A stretch of DNA of 64,000 nucleotides, from NCBI GenBank assembly GCA_945957175.1, contig CAMFJL010000009.1:1-64000 (forward strand). Direction: 5' to 3'. The notes under the pieces are model-generated. The model ran no database searches and was not told where the DNA came from. It saw only the letters and a program-made list of their open reading frames with translations. This document shows, piece after piece, positions 54,035 to 64,000 of this stretch (the first letter of the stretch is position 1; each line of letters begins with the position of its first letter). The DNA is from an uncultured Legionellales bacterium (GTDB taxonomy: Bacteria > Pseudomonadota > Gammaproteobacteria > UBA1113). The translations under genes were made by a program, and so were the position numbers.

Positions 54035-55126
54035 ATGGATAAAGACATGCGTTTCCATAAGACAAATACGATAAGCCAGATAGGGCAGCTTTTTAAGATG
54101 TATTGGCATCAAGTGTCGGGCTATCGTAAATGGGGTTTGCTCGCAATGGTAATTATCACAGCCGCTGTGCAGGTTCTTTCTTTGGTAGCGTTAAATGATG
54201 AGTGGAAATATTTATTTAACGCACTTCAAGCCTATGATTATTCACGCTTTATCGAGGTATCTGCTGTTTTTTTATTAACTATATTGATCATTGCTTTAAG
54301 CTATGCATTTAATAACTATGCTATTGGCTTATTTAGCTTGCGATGGCGGGCATATTTAACTGACTATATTAAAGATACATGGATCACTCAAAATCAATCT
54401 CAGCATACCCATAATAAAAAAACAATCGATAATCCAGAGCAGCGAATCACGGATGATTTAAATCTGGTCCCGACACTTGTTATAAGCATAGGAAATCAGC
54501 TATGTCAAGCGATGATGAGTTTATGTATTTTTGGCGCAGAACTTTGGATTTTTTCGAAGCAATGGCAATTTCCCTATCATCATCATATCTTGCAGTTTCC
54601 AGGCATCTATTTATGGGTAACACTCATCTATGCACTCTTTTTTAACGGTTTAGTTTTTTCCTTAGGTCACAAACTTATTAGCTTAAATTACAACAACCAA
54701 CGATTAACTGCCAATATGCGTTATACCATGTCAGTGATCAGACAGGAAAGTCAACTAGGTATCACAAATATAGCGATGCATCAGCATCGAAAAAAAACAG
54801 ATACTGAGTTGAGCGAAGTTATTCACAATACCTTATCTTTACTGAAAGTGGATAGATGGGTGCAGTTGGTTAAACAAATTAGCTTTAATGCCTGTGGATT
54901 TGTGGTTATTCTTATAGCGCTACCCGTTTATTTTGCAAATCATTTATCTTTAGGTTCGCTCATGCAATTAAATGGTGCCGCTATCTTTTTTGTTCAGGCA
55001 TTGTCAGTGTTGATGATCGCCTATGAAAATATCGCTATACTTCGAGCTTCTTTACAAAGAGTCGTCGAATTTGTTCAATCACTTACGCAAGTTGCCGAGC
55101 CAGTCTTAAGCGCACAAAGCAGCTGA
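54035..55126 (+). CDS. SbmA/BacA/YddA-type ABC-transporter membrane domain (no ATPase domain)
   Basis: 363 residues. About six hydrophobic segments (for example WGLLAMVIITAAVQVLSLVA and FLLTILIIALSYAFNNYAIG) and the family motif DNPEQRITDDL (about residues 135-145) identify the ABC_membrane_2 domain of YddA-like and SbmA/BacA proteins. YddA-type proteins continue for ~200 residues with a nucleotide-binding domain, which is missing here: the ORF ends at 55126 and no Walker motif follows. SbmA/BacA-type proteins also lack it and import peptides using a proton gradient, so the gene need not be broken. It lies ~295 bases upstream of gyrB. Confidence 0.75.
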   Translation: MDKDMRFHKTNTISQIGQLFKMYWHQVSGYRKWGLLAMVIITAAVQVLSLVALNDEWKYLFNALQAYDYSRFIEVSAVFLLTILIIALSYAFNNYAIGLFSLRWRAYLTDYIKDTWITQNQSQHTHNKKTIDNPEQRITDDLNLVPTLVISIGNQLCQAMMSLCIFGAELWIFSKQWQFPYHHHILQFPGIYLWVTLIYALFFNGLVFSLGHKLISLNYNNQRLTANMRYTMSVIRQESQLGITNIAMHQHRKKTDTELSEVIHNTLSLLKVDRWVQLVKQISFNACGFVVILIALPVYFANHLSLGSLMQLNGAAIFFVQALSVLMIAYENIAILRASLQRVVEFVQSLTQVAEPVLSAQSS

Positions 55127-55218
55127 TTATCGATAAATGTTATGAGTCTATATTTAAAAAACGTGCTCTTATACGTAAGCTTACTTTAAGTCTTGTGGTG
55201 TTCGATTGGCTTAAAATG

Positions 55219-55227
55219 TGGTATAAT
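55219..55227 (+). promoter_or_regulatory. Extended -10 promoter upstream of gyrB
   Basis: TGGTATAAT has the TGn extension and a perfect -10 hexamer (55222-55227), about 190 bases before the gyrB start, leaving a long leader that includes a hairpin repeat. Confidence 0.5.
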
Positions 55228-55300
55228 ATCTGGACTTTTAATGAGCTATCCCTTCGTCTTTCAAACTGCGGTCGAGGGGCCTAAGGCCATCAAAATATGA

Positions 55301-58212
<2,912 letters not shown>

Positions 58213-58227
58213 GTTGCGCTGAACTTA

Positions 58228-58252
58228 GGGCACGGCACGCCGTGCCCCTACG
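58228..58252. repeat. GTAGGGGCAC-family hairpin between convergent genes
   Basis: GGGCACGGC-AC-GCCGTGCCC (58228-58247) is a perfect 9-bp stem followed by CTAC. GCTGAACTTAGGG just before it also occurs, inverted, near 16.67 kb. It lies between the convergent cupin and RND pump genes. Confidence 0.75.
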
Positions 58253-58285
58253 GTCGGCATCGTATCACCGTGCCACGGTAAGCGT

Positions 58286-61200
58286 CTATGCTAAGTCAGG
58301 TAGTGCTTCCTCAGGTTTTTTCTTTGAATAATCTTCAGCAATAAGCATATACATGGCTGGTACCACAAATAAGGTAAAGCAAGTGCCTATGGAAATGCCG
58401 GTTGCAATGACCAAACCAATATCAAAACGACTCTCAGCACCTGCACCGGTTGCATTAATCAATGGAATGACACCGAGCACCATAGCAGCTGTTGTCATTA
58501 AGATTGGACGAAATCGAATAGCAACGGCTTCACTGATCGCAGTAAATTTATTTTCGCCCTGCTTTTGTAGGTCATTCGCAAATTCAACAATCAGGATTCC
58601 ATGCTTACTGATCAATCCGATCAGCGTGACCAAGCCAACTTCAGTGTAAATATTTAGTGTTGCACCACCAACACCTAGGCTAATAAAAATCATAGCGCCG
58701 CAAATGGACATAGGAACACTGATTAATACAATAAAAGGATCCCTGAAGCTGTTAAATAATACAGCCAATGATAAGAAAATAATGATAAGCGCTAAAGCAA
58801 ACGTGATGAGCATGGTGTTACTTTGATCTTCAAATTGCCTTGATTGGCCGCCGTAATCAATTGTATAGCCTCTTGGTAAAATAGGTTGAGCTATTTTATT
58901 CAATACCTCTAGCGCTTCTCCCATGCTGACACCGGGCGAGGCCGTTGCAGATATAGTGACAGAGTTAATCTGCTGAAAGTGATTAACTGATTGTGGCCCT
59001 ATGCTTTTAGTGAGACTAGCCACAGTTGCCAAGGGTATCGATTGACCGCTGGATGTATTAATATAATAGTTGAGTAATTCATTGGCATTAAGCCGGGAGT
59101 TGGTGGTGACTTGAGGAATGACCTGATACGAGCGTCCCATATAGTTGAAGTAGTTAATATAATTTTCACTCAAGGCAGTACTGATAGAATTACCGACATC
59201 TTCTAAGGTTAGGCCAAATTCAGCGATTTTTTCTTTATTTAGTTTAATGTCGCCCTCTTGCATATTATAAAATAAATCCGATGTCAGTGATTGAAACTTC
59301 CCTGTCTGCCTCGCTTGTTGAATAATTTGCTGAGAGATAGCGGCCATTTGGCTTAAGGGATTGGTGGATTCAATCACAAATTGAATGGGTAAGCCAGCAC
59401 CACCGCCAGGTAATGAGGGGGGCTGAAATACGGCTACAGCAACGCCAGCAATATTTTTTGTTTGTTTCTGTACGATGGGCTGCAATTGATTAGATGTTAA
59501 TTTGCGTTCATCCCACGGTTTTAACACCATACCACCCATATTCAAATTTAAGTTAGGTGCGTTATTTGCGCCATTATAGCCATTTACTTCGAACGTTGTT
59601 TCAGTTTCAGGATGGGACTCAAAGATTTGACTGACAGCTTTACCGTAGCGGGCTGTCTGCGCCAGTGAGGAATTGGTATCGGCTGTTGATTGGGTCAGAA
59701 TAATGCCTTGGTCTTCTTGTGGTGCGAGCTCAGATTTTGATGTGGTGAATAAAAAGAGGTTGCTCGTTAAGATTAATACGGCAAATACAATCACAACAGA
59801 TAAATAATTGAGTGCCTTTAATAGGCGATCATGATAAGCATGGCGGAACTGATTAAATTTTCTATCAAAATATTGAATAAAGTTAGGTTTTTCTGTGTTT
59901 TTTAGCATGGCTGAGCACATCATAGGTGATAATGTCAGTGCAATGATCGCAGAAATACCAACGGCGCTGGCCAAAGTGAATGCAAATTCAGTAAATAGCG
60001 CACCGGTGAGTCCCCCCATAAAACCAATCGGTAAATAAACAGCAATTAATACGATAGAGATAGCAATGATGGGACGGCTTAACTCTCGCGCACTTAAAAT
60101 AGCGGCTACAAAGGCAGACTTTCCTTCTTCCATATGCCGCGATACATTCTCTACCACGATGATAGCATCATCGACAACAAGGCCAATGGCTAATACGAGT
60201 GCAAGCAAAGTAAGGATGTTAATGGAAAAGTTAAGTGCCAGCATCATGAAAAAAGTACCGATAATCGACAAGGGTATGGCAATAACGGGTATAAATAAAG
60301 CACGAAACGAGCCAAGAAATAAATAAACTACAGCGGTTACAATCAAGAAAGCTTCAAGTAACGCAGAATTTACCTGACTAATAGAGGCAGTCACAAACAA
60401 GCTAGAGTCATAAACAATACGCCCAGTAATACCTGCAGGCATTTGTTTTTGTGCTTCAGCAAAAACGGTGCGTACATTTTTTAACACGGTGAGTAGGTTT
60501 GCTGTGGGGGCAACGACAATACCGATAAAAACGTTAGGCTTTCGATTACGAGTTACTGTTGTATTATAGTTTTCTTGCCCCAAAGTAACTTTGCCAACAT
60601 CTTTAATGCGAACAAGTGCGCCATTTTTTGCTTCAATAATCATATTCTGAAATTGAGGTATGGTTGTTAACGCGGAGTCCGTATTAAGATTTAAAATAAA
60701 GGTTGGACCATTCGTTCGACCTGAAGCGGTAATAAAGTTATTTGAATAAAGGATTTGTGCAACTTTTGATGCAGGAATACCATAGCCAGCTAATTTTTTA
60801 GGATCTAACCAAATACGTAATGCAATTTGACTATTACCTAATACTTCGGCTGTTTGCACGCCATGAACGGATTGAAGCTTGGGTTCAACTGCACGTAATA
60901 GATAATCCGTAATTTTATTTTCACTGACAGATTTGCTGCTAAAGCCAATGTACATGGAGTCAGTTGTTTCACCAATGGTGACAGTTATCACTGGCAATTG
61001 CGAACCCTGAGGCAACTGGTTAAGCACACTGTTAACCTGCGTATTAATTTCCGTTAAAGCTTTATCTGGGTCATAGTTTAATAATAAGTTTGCCTGAATC
61101 ATACTGGTATTTTGGGTAGAGCTCGAGGTCATATAGTCAATACCATTGGCTTGTGCAATCGCCTGTTCTAGGGGGGTTGTAATAAAAGCTGCAATGGTTG

Positions 61201-61369
61201 AGGGAGATGCGCCAGTAAAAGTTGTATTGATAGTAATCACGGCGCTTTCAATGGTGGGATATTGTTGCACAGATAAAAGACCAATGGAGCGTGCGCCGAG
61301 TACAAGAATGACCAAGCTTATGACAATAGAGAAAACGGGTTTTCGTATGAATAAATCTGTTAATCGCAA
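58286..61369 (-). CDS. RND efflux pump, inner-membrane subunit (HAE1 type)
   Basis: 1028 residues from TTG 61369, 4 bases after the adaptor's stop and preceded by AAAGGAT; the open frame to 61414 would overlap the adaptor. Landmarks of AcrB/MexF-like pumps: RLTDLFIRKPVFSIVISLVI at the N-terminus, two six-helix repeats, and in the fourth helix VLAIGLVVDDAIIVVENVSR with the proton-relay Asp-Asp pair. The pore-domain segments and the C-terminal MVLGVIPLINATGAGAESR are also present. With the adaptor and outer-membrane lipoprotein it forms a tripartite drug/solute exporter. Confidence 0.92.
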   Translation of the reverse strand: MRLTDLFIRKPVFSIVISLVILVLGARSIGLLSVQQYPTIESAVITINTTFTGASPSTIAAFITTPLEQAIAQANGIDYMTSSSTQNTSMIQANLLLNYDPDKALTEINTQVNSVLNQLPQGSQLPVITVTIGETTDSMYIGFSSKSVSENKITDYLLRAVEPKLQSVHGVQTAEVLGNSQIALRIWLDPKKLAGYGIPASKVAQILYSNNFITASGRTNGPTFILNLNTDSALTTIPQFQNMIIEAKNGALVRIKDVGKVTLGQENYNTTVTRNRKPNVFIGIVVAPTANLLTVLKNVRTVFAEAQKQMPAGITGRIVYDSSLFVTASISQVNSALLEAFLIVTAVVYLFLGSFRALFIPVIAIPLSIIGTFFMMLALNFSINILTLLALVLAIGLVVDDAIIVVENVSRHMEEGKSAFVAAILSARELSRPIIAISIVLIAVYLPIGFMGGLTGALFTEFAFTLASAVGISAIIALTLSPMMCSAMLKNTEKPNFIQYFDRKFNQFRHAYHDRLLKALNYLSVVIVFAVLILTSNLFLFTTSKSELAPQEDQGIILTQSTADTNSSLAQTARYGKAVSQIFESHPETETTFEVNGYNGANNAPNLNLNMGGMVLKPWDERKLTSNQLQPIVQKQTKNIAGVAVAVFQPPSLPGGGAGLPIQFVIESTNPLSQMAAISQQIIQQARQTGKFQSLTSDLFYNMQEGDIKLNKEKIAEFGLTLEDVGNSISTALSENYINYFNYMGRSYQVIPQVTTNSRLNANELLNYYINTSSGQSIPLATVASLTKSIGPQSVNHFQQINSVTISATASPGVSMGEALEVLNKIAQPILPRGYTIDYGGQSRQFEDQSNTMLITFALALIIIFLSLAVLFNSFRDPFIVLISVPMSICGAMIFISLGVGGATLNIYTEVGLVTLIGLISKHGILIVEFANDLQKQGENKFTAISEAVAIRFRPILMTTAAMVLGVIPLINATGAGAESRFDIGLVIATGISIGTCFTLFVVPAMYMLIAEDYSKKKPEEALPDLA

Positions 61370-61373
61370 CGTA

Positions 61374-62504
61374 TTATCCTTTTGACTGAGCGTTAGGACT
61401 GCTTGGTGGTGCAAGACTGTTATTGATCACTACCATGCTGTCATTTGTTAGCTTCAATTGCCCAGATGTAACTACGACCTCCCCAGTTTTTAATCCTTTA
61501 AGAACTGCAATTTGATCACCTCGCATATCACCCGCAGTGACAAATTGTTGTTCTGCTTGCCATATCGTTTGATTGTTTATCGTTTTTTCTGTTTTCTTCA
61601 AGATAAATACAATATCGCCATAAGGATTAAAGCTGATAGCTGTTTGTGGTAACGTGATATAAGGCTTTGCTGCACCTGATTTAATACTTACATTGACAAA
61701 CATACCGGGTAAGATTTTTTGATCTTGATTGGGTAATGTTGCTTCTACTTCAACATTTCGTACATCTGCATCGACTAAAGGATTGATAGTTGTCACCTTA
61801 CCTGTGAAATGTTGTCCGGGATAAGTGTCAACGCTGACCGTAACAGGTTTGCCTAATTGTACTTCTTGTAATTGCTGCTGTGGCAGATAAAAATCAATCC
61901 AAATAGGGCTTAAGGTTTGCAAATTAACAATCGGATCGCCAGGGTTGATATATTGCCCTAAATTTACCAAAGAGACACCAAGCTTGCCTGTAAATGGTGC
62001 ATAAACTGTTTTATTTGCAATAGTGGCTTCTTGTTCTGCCACATCTGCGGCTGTTGATTCATATTGTGCCTCATCACCCGCTAAAGTTTCTTGACTGATG
62101 GCACCAATTTTATATTGTTTTAAGTTACGTTCATAAGTGATTTTTGCAAAAGCAGCTTGTGCTTGTAGCGAATGTAATTTAGCTACATCGGTAGAAATAT
62201 CAAGCTGTACTAGTAGATCACCTTGTTTAACAAACTGTCCTGGAGTGAAATGAATTGCGGTGATGAGTCCACCTAATTCAGTGGTCACATTAACACCTTC
62301 GTACGTTTTTGAACTACCTACAGCGGAGATAGTTGGTTGCCATGTTGATGATTTGACTGTCATGGCGGATACAGTAATCACTCGATTTTTCAATTGTTTA
62401 TCTTCTTTGATTTTAACAGTCACAGCATGAATGAGTTTGATGCCAAAAATAACACCGAATAAAATGAGGACATAAGCAATCATTTTTTTCATAGCTTTAC
62501 TCAT
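61374..62504 (-). CDS. RND efflux periplasmic adaptor (membrane fusion protein)
   Basis: 376 residues from ATG 62504 (GGAG 9 bases upstream), overlapping the outer-membrane gene's stop by 8 bp. An N-terminal signal-anchor (MIAYVLILFGVIFGIKLI) and the HlyD/AcrA order: lipoyl half (VTTELGGLITAIHFTPGQFV), coiled-coil hairpin (about 105-165), lipoyl second half (TVYAPFTGKLGVSLVNLGQY) and beta-barrel. Links the pump to the outer-membrane channel. Confidence 0.92.
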   Translation of the reverse strand: MSKAMKKMIAYVLILFGVIFGIKLIHAVTVKIKEDKQLKNRVITVSAMTVKSSTWQPTISAVGSSKTYEGVNVTTELGGLITAIHFTPGQFVKQGDLLVQLDISTDVAKLHSLQAQAAFAKITYERNLKQYKIGAISQETLAGDEAQYESTAADVAEQEATIANKTVYAPFTGKLGVSLVNLGQYINPGDPIVNLQTLSPIWIDFYLPQQQLQEVQLGKPVTVSVDTYPGQHFTGKVTTINPLVDADVRNVEVEATLPNQDQKILPGMFVNVSIKSGAAKPYITLPQTAISFNPYGDIVFILKKTEKTINNQTIWQAEQQFVTAGDMRGDQIAVLKGLKTGEVVVTSGQLKLTNDSMVVINNSLAPPSSPNAQSKG

Positions 62505-64000
62505 GAATGACGACTCCATATGCTTGCGGTTTCATTGCTGGGTCTTGCCACCAGCCGCCACCTAATGCTTGATATAAAGAAACAGTATCTGCAAAACGTG
62601 CAGCTTTGGCCTTAATAAATGCGAGGGTGGTTTCTTCATATTTTTCTTGTGCGTTAAGCACGGTTAAGTAATTCACACCACCTAATCGATATTGCTGTTG
62701 AGTAATCTTTAAACTTTCTAGCGCTGAATGGTTCGCCATATACTGCCGATTGAACTCAAGTGCATCTTGTTGAATATTGGTTAGTGCATCTGCAACATTT
62801 TGAAATGCGAGTAATAGTGTTTGCTGATAATTAGCTGCGGCAACATCAAATGCATCAATGGCTGCTTTGCGTGTTGCCCATAGCGCACCACCGTGAAATA
62901 CGGGTTGCATGAGTTTGGCACCAAAACTCCAAACATTATTTTTTTTGCTAATGAAATTGGCGAGGCTACTAGAAACATAGCCATTATTGCCGGTTAAAGT
63001 AACTTCAGGTAATAAATTTGCTGTTGCCACACCGATATTTGCACTTGCCACGTGCAATAATGCTTGCGATGCTTGAATATCTGGCCGTTGTTTTATGAGC
63101 GCAGCAGGTAAGCTTATAGGTAAACTGACAGGTAATTTAAGCTGCGATAAGCTTAAGTTTAGGGGGGACGTATCACTGGTTAATTGACCAAGTAAAACAG
63201 CTAAACTATGATTTGTCTCAGCTAAGGCTTGATTCAATGGTGGCAATGTTGCTTCAGTTTGTGCAAGTTCAGTTTGTTGTAGTAATACATCTTGATAAGA
63301 TGCGCCACCTTCATGATATTGTTGTTGAGTGATTGTCAAAATTTGTTGTTGGTCTGTCATCAATGCACGCGTTGCTTGTATTTGATCACGCAATGAAGCA
63401 ATGGCAATACTGGTACTGACGATATTGGAGCTCAAGGTTAAGTAAGTTGCTAATAATTCATCATACTCATAATCGACTTGGGCAGCAGCACTTTCGATGG
63501 CACGTCTTGAGCCGCCCCAGATATCGAGAGAATAAGATACATTGAGCGAAGTATTATAAAGGTTAAAGATGGCATTATTGGATGAGCCACCGATAGAAAT
63601 GGCTGAAGTTCGTAATCGTTGCGCTTGTGCATTATAGTCAATCGCAGGAAATAGCAGGTTGCCTATATCTGCTTGCATCGTTTCTTGTGCTTCAGCTAGC
63701 GTAGCTTTGGCCGCAGTTAATGTGGGACTATTGACTAAACCCTGTTTTACTAAGGTGTTAACTTTATCTGAGCCTAACAAATACCACCAGTTTTCAGGCA
63801 GGGTTTGTTGTAATGCAAGGACCTGCGCTTGACCTGCATCACCGGCACTGGGGGTTGCCGTGGTCTTTGCGGGGGTTGTGGGCTTGGTGTAGTGCGTGGT
63901 GGTTGGCGCTGCCGGTGGATGAAAATCCGGCCCGACCATGCAAGCGGTGACTGTCAACGCAACAAAAGCAACGGATGTTGCTAGGCTACACTGTTTGATG
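62497..64000 (-). CDS. RND efflux outer-membrane factor lipoprotein (NodT/OprM type; partial at right edge)
   Basis: The reading frame continues without a stop upstream of position 63957 to the window edge, where it encodes most of a signal peptide (SLATSVAFVALTVTAC): the lipobox TVTAC with the cysteine at about 63942 shows a lipoprotein, and the start codon lies at or beyond the edge. The mature ~480 residues begin MVGPDFHPP, the usual OprM-like N-terminus. Two OEP repeats follow, with landmarks LLGSDKVNTLVKQGLVNSPT, YSLDIWGGSRRAIESAAAQV, LLPEVTLTGNNGYVSSSLAN and QYRLGGVNYLTVLNAQEKYE. Forms the outer-membrane channel of the tripartite pump. Confidence 0.92.
   Translation of the reverse strand, partial: IKQCSLATSVAFVALTVTACMVGPDFHPPAAPTTTHYTKPTTPAKTTATPSAGDAGQAQVLALQQTLPENWWYLLGSDKVNTLVKQGLVNSPTLTAAKATLAEAQETMQADIGNLLFPAIDYNAQAQRLRTSAISIGGSSNNAIFNLYNTSLNVSYSLDIWGGSRRAIESAAAQVDYEYDELLATYLTLSSNIVSTSIAIASLRDQIQATRALMTDQQQILTITQQQYHEGGASYQDVLLQQTELAQTEATLPPLNQALAETNHSLAVLLGQLTSDTSPLNLSLSQLKLPVSLPISLPAALIKQRPDIQASQALLHVASANIGVATANLLPEVTLTGNNGYVSSSLANFISKKNNVWSFGAKLMQPVFHGGALWATRKAAIDAFDVAAANYQQTLLLAFQNVADALTNIQQDALEFNRQYMANHSALESLKITQQQYRLGGVNYLTVLNAQEKYEETTLAFIKAKAARFADTVSLYQALGGGWWQDPAMKPQAYGVVIHE

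Overview
The window is a chromosomal segment of a gammaproteobacterium, most likely a host-associated member or relative of the Legionellales (Coxiella/Legionella side). That placement is inference. It rests on the gammaproteobacterial dnaA-dnaN-recF-gyrB order, a hemC-hemD-hemX-hemY operon beside an AT-hook/AlgP-like protein, fairly AT-rich DNA, and many long orphan proteins of the kind these intracellular bacteria carry as candidate effectors. No secretion-system gene lies in the window. There are no rRNA genes, no complete insertion sequence and no CRISPR array; there is one tRNA gene, tRNA-Leu(CAG).

Layout. 0-11 kb is accessory. It holds a two-gene unit of a Ser-tract membrane protein (running off the left edge) and a 1725-residue TPR protein, then a LuxR-type regulator, two small exported proteins, a possible HAD-like protein, and a higA antitoxin whose higB toxin is only a stub. 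11-20 kb holds hemCDXY, the AT-hook protein, tRNA-Leu, a divergent peptide deformylase, a GT39 transferase, an FkbM methyltransferase and trmB. 20-23.4 kb carries what I consider the most interesting pair: a cyclodipeptide-synthase homologue with a Ser-rich tail, followed 29 bp later by a soluble PAS-kinase-receiver-HPt hybrid histidine kinase. 23.6-30 kb is mainly metabolic: small ORF, fahA-like, hemB, SDR and membrane-anchored protein as one likely operon, then folA and an ArnT-like transferase. 30-38 kb is a block of orphan proteins, including a 1143-residue protein with a zeta-toxin-like P-loop and a 616-residue membrane protein.

38-46.5 kb holds a hotdog thioesterase, beta-carbonic anhydrase, an MCE protein with an auxiliary lipoprotein, a Cys-rich exported protein, pckA, hslO and groES-groEL under a clear sigma-32 promoter. 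A probable oriC lies at about 46.54-46.78 kb, with perfect DnaA boxes next to an AT-rich stretch. It is followed by a POT transporter, trpR, and dnaA-dnaN-recF. recF contains two parS-like palindromes. After gyrB and a cupin gene comes an RND efflux operon (outer-membrane lipoprotein, adaptor, pump) running off the right edge. Genes left of the origin are mostly on the minus strand and those right of it mostly on the plus strand, as expected around a replication origin.

Two dispersed intergenic repeat families recur. One is a GC-rich unit present as a 117-119 bp tandem array at 39.4-39.8 kb with decayed copies elsewhere. The other is a GTAGGGGCAC/GTGCCCCTAC hairpin family that sits mainly between convergent genes and may act as a bidirectional terminator.
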